33,147 nucleotides of DNA from NCBI GenBank assembly GCA_023135835.1, contig JAGLSI010000005.1, positions 1-33,147 of the forward strand, written 5' to 3'. The DNA comes from Minisyncoccota bacterium. Its GTDB lineage: Bacteria > Patescibacteriota > Minisyncoccia > Phycocordibacterales > UBA12079. The notes under the pieces were generated by a model, which was not told the origin of the DNA, made no database searches, and saw nothing but the letters and a program-made list of their open reading frames with translations. This document shows positions 13,206 through 21,487 of this stretch, in pieces; the stretch's first letter is position 1; each line of letters begins with the position of its first letter. Made by a program: the position numbers and the translations under genes.

Positions 13206-13511
13206 CGGGTTTACAAGCATTAGTATAACATGAGCTAATATTATCCATATTATTGTAAAAACTAACAGCAAAAAAATTATTCCTATGATTTGTTTCGTGG
13301 TTAATATATTTTGATTTTTTTTAGAAATCTTAAAAAACCCATAACATGTAAATATTATTGTAATTACTGAAATAAAAATTAGAATCATTAAATCCCCTCC
13401 AGTAAAAACTCTAAATCTCGTAATTAAAGAAGGGTATAATAAAATTATTGTATATAATATTAAGGCTATTATACTAAACTCAGATTTAAAAAAACTATTT
13501 ACTTGTTTCAT
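13200..13511 (-). CDS. Small membrane protein, three predicted transmembrane segments, function unknown
   Basis: The 103-aa product is not recognised. Hydrophobic segments are at about 12-32 (FSIIALILYTIILLYPSL), 41-60 (LMILIFISVITIIFTCYGFF) and 75-100 (IIGIIFLLLVFTIIWIILAHVILM), with short basic loops (KISKKNQN). The AT-rich sequence with no Shine-Dalgarno motif makes the call less sure, but an open frame of this length with regular membrane segments is unlikely by chance. It lies on the opposite strand inside the segment bounded by the tsaD 5' duplication, so it may have arrived with that insertion. Confidence 0.6.
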   Translation of the reverse strand: MKQVNSFFKSEFSIIALILYTIILLYPSLITRFRVFTGGDLMILIFISVITIIFTCYGFFKISKKNQNILTTKQIIGIIFLLLVFTIIWIILAHVILMLVNPL

Positions 13512-13587
13512 GTTATTATATCTTATTGAAGTATGTTTAAATACTTTTTAAATTATTTTATAAATATATTTTTATATATAAAATAAT

Positions 13588-13600
13588 TATACCATAATCT
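13588..13600 (+). promoter_or_regulatory. -10 box of tsaD (leaderless type)
   Basis: TATACC (13588-13593) followed by 7 nt and the ATG, the same spacing as for the S1-protein gene, pth and ybeY. The truncated 5' copy at 13104 lacks such a box. Confidence 0.45.
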
Positions 13601-14887
13601 ATGAAAATATTATCCATTGAAACAAGTTGTGACGAAACTGCTATTAGTATTTTAGAAGCTAAGGGAGTTTTTGGCGATGCTGAAAATCCAGTAAAATTTA
13701 AAATTTTAGCTAATACTTTAATTTCTCAAATTGATATTCATAAAGAATATGGAGGAGTCTTCCCTGCTTTGGCTAAAAGAGAACATGCGAAAAACTTAAT
13801 TCCTATTCTTCGTAAAACACTAGAAGAGGCAAAACTTAACAACCAAATTACTAAAACTAAAAATCCTTGGGAGTCCAACACCCAAGTAGAAGAAATTTTA
13901 GAGCGAGAATCTGATTTATTAAAATTATTTTTAGAATATATTCCTACTATTAAAATTCCTGAAATTGATGCTATTGCTATTACCCAAGGCCCTGGACTAG
14001 AACCTGCTCTTTGGGTAGGAATTAATTTTGCCAAAGCTCTAAGCCTAGTTTGGAAAAAACCCCTTATCCCTGTTAATCATATGGAAGGTCATCTTCTTTC
14101 TTCATTCATTGGCTCAGAGTCAAAAACCCAAAGTCAAAAGTCAAAGGAAATTGAATTCCCTGCTATTGGACTACTTATTTCTGGAGGACATACTGAATTA
14201 ATTTTAATGGAGAAATTTAGAGAATACAAAAAAATTGGACAAACAAGGGATGATGCTATTGGAGAAGCTTTTGATAAGGTTGCCAGAATGATGGACCTTC
14301 CCTATCCTGGTGGGCCAGAAATATCAAAACTTGCCCAAATCCAAAGAGAAAAACAAATTGACAGTGTTCCAAGCACTAATATCAAATTACCAAGACCAAT
14401 GCTAAATACTGATAATTTTGATTTTTCTTTTTCTGGCTTAAAAACAGCAGTATTATATTTAATTAAAAATCTGAAAAAAGACCTGCTTGCCGGCAAGGCA
14501 GGAAATTCCAGGAATGAATTACCTGAAGAAATTAAAGAAGAAATTGCTTTGGAATTTGAAAATGCTGTAACTGAAATTTTATTAAAGAAAAGTGAGAAAG
14601 CGATTGCAAAATATCAAGCTAAAACCTTAATCTTGGGCGGAGGAGTGATAGCTAATAACCACATACGACAATCATTTGAATCACTTAGTAGCCGGGGTAC
14701 TGATTTAGAGATTCTGATACCAGAAAGAGAATTTTCTACAGATAATGCGATTATGATAGGAATTGCTGGATATTTTAAATATATGGAACAAAACCCTAAA
14801 CCTTTGATCGGGCAAAAGAAAAAAGGTCAGCTGCAAACTGCAACCGACCTTGTAAACCTTCAAGCTAATGGGAATTTAAAACTTTAG
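13601..14887 (+). CDS. tsaD: tRNA N6-adenosine threonylcarbamoyltransferase TsaD
   Basis: TsaD transfers the threonylcarbamoyl group from TC-AMP (made by TsaC) to A37 of ANN-reading tRNAs, with TsaB and TsaE as usual partners (not in this window). The 428-aa protein starts MKILSIETSCDETA. It has the iron/metal motif VNHMEGH (H160, H164), SGGHTEL near 194-200, DDAIGEAFDKVARM near 217-230, FSFSGLKTAV near 275 and the C-terminal PEREFSTDNAIMIG. It is about 90 aa longer than E. coli TsaD. Extra pieces are a loop at about 78-118, the repeat-derived SESKTQSQKSK (172-182) and DLLAGKAGNS near 294-303, which comes from a palindrome. Its 3' end overlaps the convergent gene at 14876 by 12 nt. A truncated copy of its 5' end lies upstream. 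Confidence 0.96.
   Translation: MKILSIETSCDETAISILEAKGVFGDAENPVKFKILANTLISQIDIHKEYGGVFPALAKREHAKNLIPILRKTLEEAKLNNQITKTKNPWESNTQVEEILERESDLLKLFLEYIPTIKIPEIDAIAITQGPGLEPALWVGINFAKALSLVWKKPLIPVNHMEGHLLSSFIGSESKTQSQKSKEIEFPAIGLLISGGHTELILMEKFREYKKIGQTRDDAIGEAFDKVARMMDLPYPGGPEISKLAQIQREKQIDSVPSTNIKLPRPMLNTDNFDFSFSGLKTAVLYLIKNLKKDLLAGKAGNSRNELPEEIKEEIALEFENAVTEILLKKSEKAIAKYQAKTLILGGGVIANNHIRQSFESLSSRGTDLEILIPEREFSTDNAIMIGIAGYFKYMEQNPKPLIGQKKKGQLQTATDLVNLQANGNLKL
14118..14152 (+). repeat. AGTCAAAA-type tract inside tsaD
   Basis: The repeats AGTCAAAAAC, AAAGTCAAAAGTCAAAGG code for SKTQSQKSK, at a point where TsaD proteins normally have a short loop before the PAIGLLISGGH strand. It is the same repeat seen in many intergenic gaps and in leuS. 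Confidence 0.8.
14482..14502 (+). repeat. PAGEAG-type palindrome inside tsaD
   Basis: CCTGCTTGCC then GGCAAGGCAGG, an imperfect palindrome coding for LLAGKAG. A sibling codes for LPAGEAG in leuS at 24197-24217. Confidence 0.75.
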
Positions 14888-15100
14888 ATGGTTGTCATAG
14901 ATGTTGTAATACCTTTCAGCCATTTCTGTTGTTTCAGCATCTAATTCAATCACAATCGTTCCTTCTGTCTCCTTTAAAATCTCTGCTATTTTTTCAGCAA
15001 GACTCCAAACAAGTAAATTGAAATCTTCATCTGCCTCTCTTAATTTTTCAAACCCGGGATGTTTTCCTATAACAAGTTCTTCTACCTCGCTTACATTCAT
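14876..15100 (-). CDS. Small acidic protein, paralog of the upstream gene
   Basis: A 74-aa acidic protein of unknown function. It aligns over its whole length with the 76-aa product at 15122: both begin MN-x-x-E, then have a K-H-x-G-x-x-x-L segment, an E-x-F-x-x-L helix, an E-K turn, E-G, E-L-D-x-E and R-Y-x-x-I before a terminal Phe. The predicted structure is mainly helical; no signal peptide or membrane segment. It has a strong Shine-Dalgarno sequence (GAGGAGGGG) 21 nt after the paralog's stop codon, so the two form a translationally strong operon. Its 3' end overlaps tsaD by 12 nt. Confidence 0.8.
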   Translation of the reverse strand: MNVSEVEELVIGKHPGFEKLREADEDFNLLVWSLAEKIAEILKETEGTIVIELDAETTEMAERYYNIYDNHLKF

Positions 15101-15121
15101 GATCCCCTCCTCACAAATTAT

Positions 15122-15352
15122 CTAGAAACCAAACACATCTCCACAAATTTCAGCATATCTTTGAAAAAGACCTTCGGCTTCTTTATCTAATTCAGGTAAA
15201 GGTTCTCCTTCTGGATGAAAACTCATTCCTTTCATTTTTTCCCTGATCTTTCCATGAAGCTGTTTAAATTCTTCATTTTCATTTAATAAAGCATCCAACC
15301 CAGAATGTTTTAGATAAGGCATTATTAACGCCTTCGCCTCATTTAAATTCAT
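15122..15352 (-). CDS. Small acidic protein, first of a paralogous pair
   Basis: A 76-aa protein (MNLNEAKALIMPYLKHSGL...) with no recognised domain, related to the gene directly downstream and probably arising from a tandem duplication. Helical, acidic and soluble; no cysteine-based metal site (a single Cys near the end). A strong purine-rich ribosome binding site (AAGGGGGG) precedes the ATG. A possible promoter on the minus strand is TTTACT (15426-15431), 16-nt spacer, TAATAT (15404-15409). Strong translation signals, unlike the housekeeping genes around it, suggest an abundant or regulated product. Confidence 0.8.
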   Translation of the reverse strand: MNLNEAKALIMPYLKHSGLDALLNENEEFKQLHGKIREKMKGMSFHPEGEPLPELDKEAEGLFQRYAEICGDVFGF

Positions 15353-15500
15353 GATAATTTACCCCCCTTATATAAAAATATCTAAGAACTTTCTCTATAT
15401 CCTATATTACCTACAATTTAAAAAAAGTAAAGGTTAAAACAATAAAACAACAATTTTGTAAAGTGTTTTCGTGTAAATTCTTTTATGTTACTATAATAAA

Positions 15501-17630
15501 ATGAATGAAAAATTTCTTAACCCATACGACCCTCAAAAAACTGAAAAAATAAATTATAAGCTCTGGGAAGAAAGTGGTTTCTTTAATCCTGACAAGCTTC
15601 CTGAGCGTCACCAAAAACCATTTACAATCATAATGCCTCCTCCAAACGCAAATGGATCTCTTCATGCAGGGCATGCTCTTTTTGTAACTCTTGAAGACTT
15701 AATGATTCGTTATAAACGAATGCAGGGCTTTAAAACTTTATGGGTTCCTGGAGCCGATCACGCTGGTTTTGAAACACAAGTGGTTTATGAAAAAAAGTTA
15801 GAGAAAGAAGGAAGATCTCGTTTTAAAATGGATCCCAAAGAATTGTATGATGAAATAATGCAATTTACTTTAGATAATAAAAGTTTTATGGAAAACCAAG
15901 TTCGTTCACTTGGGGCATCTTGTGATTGGTCACGAGAAAGATTTACCTTAGAACCCAAAATAATAGAAACCGTCTATGAAACTTTTAAAAAACTTTCTGA
16001 TGATAACTTACTTTATAGAGGAGAGAAATTAGTTAATTGGTGTTCCAAACATCAAACATCTTTGTCTGAATTAGAAACTGATGGAGTAGATAAAGAAGAT
16101 AAATTTTATACTTTTCAATATGGACCTTTTCAAATTGGAACAACTAGACCTGAAACAAAATTTGGTGATAAATATGTTGTAATGCACCCCGACGACGAAA
16201 GATATAAAGAATATAGTCATGGACAAAAAATTGACTTAGAATGGATAAATGGACCTATTACAGCTACTATTATTAAAGATGAGGCTATTGATATGAAATT
16301 TGGTACAGGAGCAATGACAATTACCCCTTGGCATGATACTGCTGATTTTGAAATTGCCCAAAGACACAACTTAGACTACGAACAAATTATAGACTTTTAT
16401 GGAAAATTATTACCCATTGCCGGACCAGAATTTGAAGGAAAAAATATTTCTGTTGCTCGCGAAGAAATTGTTAAAAAATTAGATGAGAAAGGCTTGTTAG
16501 TTAAAACAGAAGAAAGTTTTAAACATAATGTTAAAGTTTGCTATAAATGCAACAGACCAATTGAGCCTCAAATTAAAGCTCAGTGGTTTATTAAAACAGA
16601 ACCCTTAACTCAAAAAGCATTAGAAGCTGTTGAAAAAGGTGATATAAAATTTGTAACAGAAAGACATGAGAGAATTTTTAGACATTGGATGGAGAATATT
16701 CATGATTGGAATATTTCACGACAAATTATTTGGGGAATTCCTATCCCAGCTAAAATATGTTTAGATTGCGGAGAAGGTATGGTTGATTTGGATGACTCTA
16801 TTTCTAAATGTTCTAAATGTGGAGGAAAAATAGAAAAAGATAAAGATACTTTTGACACTTGGTTTTCTTCTGGACAATGGCCTTTTGCTACTTTAAATTT
16901 TCCAGAAGGAAAAGATTTCAAAGGATTCTACCCTACCGATGTAATGGAAACAGGACATGATATTTTATTTTTCTGGGTAGCACGAATGATTATGCTTGGG
17001 ATTTACTGTACAGGAGAGGTTCCTTTTAAAACTATTTACTTACATGGTCTGGTTAGAGATGCAAAAGGTAAAAAAATGAGTAAAAGCGTAGGTAATGTAG
17101 TTAATCCATTAGAATTAAGTGACAAGTATGGAACTGATGCACTAAGAATGTCTTTATTGGTTGGAAATACTCCAGGAACTGATATGAATTTATCTGAAGA
17201 TAAAATCAAAGCTTATAAAAAGTTTGCTAATAAATTATGGAATATAAGTCGTTTTGTTTTAGATAATACAAAAGATTTAAATGAGGTAGATTTAGAATCT
17301 GAAGATATAAAAAAATTAATTAATTCTAATTCGGAATTGATTAATCTTGAAAAAACAATTACAGATATTACAAAAGATTTAGATAATTTCCAATTTCATA
17401 TTGCGAGTGAAAAGATATACCACTATATTTGGCATGAATTTGCTGATAAAATAATAGAAGAGTCTAAAGAAAAACTAGATAACTCAGAAACTCAATTAAT
17501 ATTATTATATATACTACAAATTTGCTTAAAAACACTGCACCCATTTATGCCATTTATCACAGAAGAAATATGGAAATCTATGCCTATTAAAAATAAAAAA
17601 TTATTATTAATTGAGGAGTGGCCTGTTTAG
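15501..17630 (+). CDS. valS: Valyl-tRNA synthetase, compact form
   Basis: This class I synthetase charges tRNA-Val. The HIGH motif is HAGH at 55-58 (PPPNANGSLHAGHAL), and KMSKS lies at about 524-528 (GKKMSKSVGNVVNPLELSDKYGTDALR). The editing (CP1) domain has TTRPETKFGDKYVVMHPDD and MTITPWHDTADFEIAQRH. A zinc ribbon with CLDCGEG and CSKCGGK lies near 416-440, followed by DTWFSSGQWPF, and the anticodon domain with LHPFMPFITEEIW is complete. At 709 aa it is much shorter than E. coli ValRS (951 aa) and ends after the anticodon domain, lacking the C-terminal coiled-coil arm that contacts tRNA. The ATG is preceded by CTATAATAAA with no Shine-Dalgarno sequence. Confidence 0.97.
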   Translation: MNEKFLNPYDPQKTEKINYKLWEESGFFNPDKLPERHQKPFTIIMPPPNANGSLHAGHALFVTLEDLMIRYKRMQGFKTLWVPGADHAGFETQVVYEKKLEKEGRSRFKMDPKELYDEIMQFTLDNKSFMENQVRSLGASCDWSRERFTLEPKIIETVYETFKKLSDDNLLYRGEKLVNWCSKHQTSLSELETDGVDKEDKFYTFQYGPFQIGTTRPETKFGDKYVVMHPDDERYKEYSHGQKIDLEWINGPITATIIKDEAIDMKFGTGAMTITPWHDTADFEIAQRHNLDYEQIIDFYGKLLPIAGPEFEGKNISVAREEIVKKLDEKGLLVKTEESFKHNVKVCYKCNRPIEPQIKAQWFIKTEPLTQKALEAVEKGDIKFVTERHERIFRHWMENIHDWNISRQIIWGIPIPAKICLDCGEGMVDLDDSISKCSKCGGKIEKDKDTFDTWFSSGQWPFATLNFPEGKDFKGFYPTDVMETGHDILFFWVARMIMLGIYCTGEVPFKTIYLHGLVRDAKGKKMSKSVGNVVNPLELSDKYGTDALRMSLLVGNTPGTDMNLSEDKIKAYKKFANKLWNISRFVLDNTKDLNEVDLESEDIKKLINSNSELINLEKTITDITKDLDNFQFHIASEKIYHYIWHEFADKIIEESKEKLDNSETQLILLYILQICLKTLHPFMPFITEEIWKSMPIKNKKLLLIEEWPV

Positions 17631-17724
17631 AAAGTTAGGAATTAACTAATTAGGATTGGGTTGAGCCGAAGCCCACCCTATTCTTAAAAAGCTAACAGGC
17701 TAACCAGCCATAAGCTAAATAATT

Positions 17725-18420
17725 ATGACAAACGAGTTAATACTTTATGCGTTTCTAGGAGGGGTTTTACCAACAATATTTTGGCTTTGGTTTTGGCTTA
17801 AAGCTGATAAATTAAATCCTGAGCCAAAAAGATACATAGCTTACTCTTTTGTTTTTGGAATACTTTCAGCTCTATTAGTTTTACCAGTAGAAGAATTTCT
17901 AAGTGAAATTATTACAGGAACAGGAATTATACTTATAGTAGCTCTATCGTTTTCAGAAGAATTATTTAAATATCTTGGAGCTTATTTTAGTGCTTTAAAT
18001 AAAAAATATATGGATGAACCCATAGATGCTGTTATTTATTTAATCACTGTAGCTTTAGGATTCGCTGCTCTGGAAAACTCTCTTTTCTTGTTAAGTGCCA
18101 TGAAATCAAACGGGGCTGAAATTAGCAGAATTGTTTTAGTGGGAAATATGCGTTTTATAGGAGCAACCTTATTACACACTTTATGTTCTGGGGTAATTGG
18201 ACTATTTATTGCTTTTTCTTTTTATAAAAAAAGTTTTTCTAAAAAAGTTTTTTTATTAATAGGGTTTATCCTATCAGTTACATTGCACACTTTCTTTAAT
18301 TTTTTTATAATTAATAGTGAAAGTAAAATTTTTATAATATTTTTAGCAATATGGGTAGCTATAATAATAATGATTCTTTTACTAGAAAAAATTAAACATA
18401 TGCGAAAAAGATTCGTATAA
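17725..18420 (+). CDS. PrsW-like intramembrane metalloprotease
   Basis: A 231-aa polytopic membrane protein with about seven hydrophobic segments. Motifs fit the PrsW/CPBP-related family: FSEELFKYLGAYF (EE-x-x-K) near 73-85, DEPIDAVIYLITVALGFAALENSLFL near 97-122, GATLLHTLCSGVIGLFIAF near 146-164 and LHTFFNFFI near 192-200. The Glu pair and the two His motifs are the expected zinc ligands. PrsW proteases cleave membrane proteins such as anti-sigma factors; the substrate here is unknown. There is no Shine-Dalgarno sequence. It is followed 41 nt later by hsp20, possibly in the same transcript. Confidence 0.85.
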   Translation: MTNELILYAFLGGVLPTIFWLWFWLKADKLNPEPKRYIAYSFVFGILSALLVLPVEEFLSEIITGTGIILIVALSFSEELFKYLGAYFSALNKKYMDEPIDAVIYLITVALGFAALENSLFLLSAMKSNGAEISRIVLVGNMRFIGATLLHTLCSGVIGLFIAFSFYKKSFSKKVFLLIGFILSVTLHTFFNFFIINSESKIFIIFLAIWVAIIIMILLLEKIKHMRKRFV

Positions 18421-18461
18421 ACTAATAATTAAATTATTAATTAAATTTAAAAATAAAAATA

Positions 18462-18905
18462 ATGAAATCTTTTTTTGATAAATTAACCGCTTCAAATAAT
18501 AACGAGGAAGAAACTGAGGATATTTTAGAGTTTAATAATTCTAATGAAAACCTTTCTGATATTGTTGAAGAAGAAGCTAAGGATGGTGAATTATCTGTGG
18601 ATGTTTTTGATGAGGGAGATAAAATTGTTCTTAAAACTATGGTGGCAGGAGTAGATCCTGATGACTTAGATATTTCAATAACTAGAGACGCTATAACTAT
18701 AAGAGGCTCTCGTAATGAAGAAAGAGAAATCAGTCAAGATGCTTATTATGAAAAAGAACTTTATTGGGGATCTTTTTCTAGAACAATAAAACTACCAACA
18801 GAAATAGATATTGACAATTCAGTTGCTATTGAAAAAAACGGACTTTTAATTTTAAATTTACCTAAAGTAGATAAAGAAAGAAAATCTAGTCTGAAAGTAA
18901 AATAA
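18462..18905 (+). CDS. Small heat shock protein, Hsp20/alpha-crystallin family
   Basis: A 147-aa ATP-independent holdase chaperone. An acidic N-terminal arm (about 1-45) is followed by an alpha-crystallin domain: LSVDVFDEGDKIVLKTMVAGVDPDDLDISITRDAITIRGSR, then YYEKELYWGSFSRTIKLPTEID, where the family pattern is E-R-x-x-G-x-F-x-R-x-x-x-L-P, and the terminal NGLLILNLPKV. A short basic tail (ERKSSLKVK) follows. No CIRCE-like or other heat-shock operator was seen upstream. A strong terminator follows. Confidence 0.94.
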   Translation: MKSFFDKLTASNNNEEETEDILEFNNSNENLSDIVEEEAKDGELSVDVFDEGDKIVLKTMVAGVDPDDLDISITRDAITIRGSRNEEREISQDAYYEKELYWGSFSRTIKLPTEIDIDNSVAIEKNGLLILNLPKVDKERKSSLKVK

Positions 18906-18925
18906 AAAGCTAAAATAATAAAAAA

Positions 18926-18949
18926 AGCGACGGACTAAAGCCCGTCGCT
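18926..18949 (+). terminator. Intrinsic terminator after hsp20
   Basis: AGCGACGG, loop ACTAAAGC, CCGTCGCT, then CTTTTTATTT. It may also serve mltG from the other side less well. Confidence 0.88.
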
Positions 18950-18971
18950 CTTTTTATTTAATCAAATTTCT

Positions 18972-20036
18972 TTAATTCATATAAAGTCTTTTATTTTCCT
19001 TATGCCCCTCAAAATCTTCAGCATAATACATGTTTCCAGCTCTATCTGATAAATAAAATAAGTAATTAGATTCAACAGGAGTCGCGGCTGCTAATAAAGA
19101 ATAAATACTCGGATTAGCAATTGGCCCTATTGGTAATCCTTTATTAGCATAAGTATTATAAGGAGAATCAACTTTTAAATCCTCTAACGTAAGCTGGTAC
19201 GTATTTTTACCTATGATATAAGGAAATACAGCATCCACCTGCAACGGCATGTTAATGTCTATTCTTTTCCATAAAATACCTGCTATTTTTTGCTTAGACT
19301 TAAGAGTTCTTGCTTCTTTCTCTAAAATAGAAGCCATGATTACAATCTCTTCTAAGGTTTTTTCTGACTCTTCTATCTCAAGAGCAATCTCCTCAAGCCT
19401 TTTGTCAAAATTTTCTTTCATAGTTTTAATTACAGCCTTAGGGGTTACATTTGGTAGAAAATAATAAGTATCAGGAAATAAATAACCCTCTTCGTCTTCA
19501 GCTAATTTTATAAACTTATCTTTATCAAAATTTTCAAATTTAGAACTCAAGGTCTCTGCAATATCAAAAATAGTAAAACCCTCTACCATAACTACTCTAG
19601 TCGGAATAATTCCATACGACCCCCTTATCATTCTCCAAACAACCCTAATTACAGAAGAATCTTTCTCAAAAAAATAATCTCCTGCCATTATTCTTTTTCC
19701 GCTCATCAGTAAATTAGCAAATAACTCAAATATTTCTGATGACTTAATTACATGCGTTTCTTCTAATTCAGTAGAAATCTCAGACAAAGTTTCTCCTAAT
19801 TCAACAGAAATAATAGTCCCTTTAGGAAAATCTTTGGGGGGAGCCATTAAAAAGTGATAAAACAAAGCGCTAGCAATCAAAAACCCTATAATTAAATAAC
19901 TACTGATCTTAAAAAACTTAAAATTTAACAATATTGAATGGCTAAATAAAGACTTATTTTTTAAACGAATCTTTGTAAAACAATTTTTAACTGAAACCTT
20001 AATATTTCTAGGGTTATAATTTGGGGGTGTTAACAT
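18972..20036 (-). CDS. mltG: Endolytic murein transglycosylase MltG (YceG-like)
   Basis: MltG cuts nascent glycan strands in peptidoglycan and may set their length. After a cytoplasmic N-terminus there is one membrane helix (FFKISSYLIIGFLIASALFYHFL), then a LysM-like region (KGTIISVELGETLSEISTELEE), and the YceG domain with catalytic-Glu motif MASILEKEA and VDSPYNTYANKGLPIGPIANPS near the C-terminus. The frame is open to 20075, but I prefer the ATG at 20034-20036 (MLTPPNYNPRN; 354 aa). The 13 extra residues are coded by a repeat tract, and a promoter (TTGACA, 17 nt, ATAAAT) ends 5 nt before this ATG. Confidence 0.93.
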   Translation of the reverse strand: MLTPPNYNPRNIKVSVKNCFTKIRLKNKSLFSHSILLNFKFFKISSYLIIGFLIASALFYHFLMAPPKDFPKGTIISVELGETLSEISTELEETHVIKSSEIFELFANLLMSGKRIMAGDYFFEKDSSVIRVVWRMIRGSYGIIPTRVVMVEGFTIFDIAETLSSKFENFDKDKFIKLAEDEEGYLFPDTYYFLPNVTPKAVIKTMKENFDKRLEEIALEIEESEKTLEEIVIMASILEKEARTLKSKQKIAGILWKRIDINMPLQVDAVFPYIIGKNTYQLTLEDLKVDSPYNTYANKGLPIGPIANPSIYSLLAAATPVESNYLFYLSDRAGNMYYAEDFEGHKENKRLYMN

Positions 20037-20041
20037 AATAT

Positions 20042-20070
20042 TTATTAGTCTAAAGTCTATAATGTCAAAA
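20042..20070 (-). promoter_or_regulatory. Putative mltG promoter partly built from a repeat tract
   Basis: On the minus strand TTGACA (20065-20070), 17-nt spacer, ATAAAT (20042-20047). The -35 box lies inside an AGTCAAAAGTC-type tract (about 20049-20080). Confidence 0.5.
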
Positions 20071-20139
20071 GTCAAAAGTTTTTATTCTAGAAAGATTTGT
20101 TTACAAACTCTTTAACTTGACTTAATTTTCTTTAGAAAA

Positions 20140-21393
20140 TTAAGTTGGTAAATTAAATGGCGCTTCAGCCTTTTTAGACATTAATTTTGATAATGTTGGA
20201 GTTTGAACAACTCCTCCAGGGAAATGATAAATAGTGGCTAATTCTTCTGTGTTTAATACAAAAGGCTGATAAAAAAGCGAAAATGACCTTCTTCTATATT
20301 CATTAAATACTTTTTGTTTTAATCTATTTACCCTTATCCCTTTATAATCTTGCCACGGAAAATCAAAACCTGTCGCTTGAGTTAATTTAAATCCATTCAA
20401 ATTATTTGAATTAAATTGTTTAAAAGTTCCTATCATAGCTACAATATTAATAGGATTAAATGATTCTTTTTCAGCTAAATAAATACCTCTAATATTGCAA
20501 TCAAAACTTAATTTTGAAACCGATCTTTCAATTGCAGCAATTACACCAGACTCTCCTTTAGTCATCATTCTAGGAGCTGTCCCTTCTTCTGCAGGTTTAG
20601 TAGCTTCTGTAATTAAATCTTTAACAGCCTCTTTAGATTGATCTCCCCAATCTTCAAAAGTATTCCACTCTTTCTTCTCCCATTTCTCTTTCCAAGCCAA
20701 AGCTTTTTTTCTTTCTTTTTTGTGAGCTTTTACAAGAATTTGTAACCAAATCTGCTGACCTTTTCCAGCAGACCCTAAATATTCAATAATAGGGGTGATG
20801 GGATCAATTTTTTCTTCTTCTTTAATTCCTTTACTTTCCATGTCATAATCAACATAAGTTTTAATAGGGTAAAAATCATCTTTAGCTAATTTAAATTCTG
20901 TCCCCCACAAAGTAAGGGCGTTTGGATCATAATTAACAAAAGAAGTATAATCAGGCACCTCGGTAATTTCAATGTCTGGATATTGTGCATAAATTTGAGC
21001 CTCTACTAAATTTTTAAAAAAACCCCTTGTCCAGATAAAAAACTTGACTTGCCCTTCCAAAGAAACCATCTCTAAGGAAAAAACTGGTCTTGATTTACCC
21101 TCAACATATTTTTGATACCAATTAGCTTCTCCTCCTACCTGAATTAAAGAAGTTAAAAATAACTCCATAGCTAAAGGTGTTTTTTTTATTTCGTTCGGTA
21201 ATTTTAACTCTAATAACCTATAATCTTGTTCATTAAGAAATTTAGTTTGAATATAATTCATCCAATTATTCCATAATATATATATTAAAATCACGGGTAA
21301 CCAAATAGGCATGAATAAATATAAATAATTCAATGCACCCACAATCAGACTATAATAAGCTGGAGGAAATATATTAGCAAAAGTTTCTATCAT
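20140..21393 (-). CDS. Conserved-looking membrane protein of unknown function
   Basis: The 417-aa product starts with one or two hydrophobic segments (about 10-45, YYSLIVGALNYLYLFMPIWLPVILIYILWNNW, given here in pieces: SLIVGALNYLYLFMP and IWLPVILIYILW) followed by a large soluble part. The soluble part has an LELKLPNEIKKTPLAMELFL segment, aromatic-rich strands (GQVKFFIWTRGFFKNLVEAQIYAQYP) and an ERSVSKLSFDCNIRGIYLAEKE segment. This resembles the N-terminal regions of conjugation/type IV secretion ATPases, but there is no Walker motif, so it is not an ATPase itself. In Patescibacteria such proteins often occur with type IV secretion-like genes; that is recollection, not evidence from here. 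mltG is the next gene downstream. Confidence 0.7.
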   Translation of the reverse strand: MIETFANIFPPAYYSLIVGALNYLYLFMPIWLPVILIYILWNNWMNYIQTKFLNEQDYRLLELKLPNEIKKTPLAMELFLTSLIQVGGEANWYQKYVEGKSRPVFSLEMVSLEGQVKFFIWTRGFFKNLVEAQIYAQYPDIEITEVPDYTSFVNYDPNALTLWGTEFKLAKDDFYPIKTYVDYDMESKGIKEEEKIDPITPIIEYLGSAGKGQQIWLQILVKAHKKERKKALAWKEKWEKKEWNTFEDWGDQSKEAVKDLITEATKPAEEGTAPRMMTKGESGVIAAIERSVSKLSFDCNIRGIYLAEKESFNPINIVAMIGTFKQFNSNNLNGFKLTQATGFDFPWQDYKGIRVNRLKQKVFNEYRRRSFSLFYQPFVLNTEELATIYHFPGGVVQTPTLSKLMSKKAEAPFNLPT

Positions 21394-21487
21394 ATATACT
21401 ATATTTTACTATAAAATAGTTTTTAAAGTAGAAAGAATGTAGATAACTTTGTTTAGGAAATTAGGTCTTAGGCGTTAGGTGTTAGAG

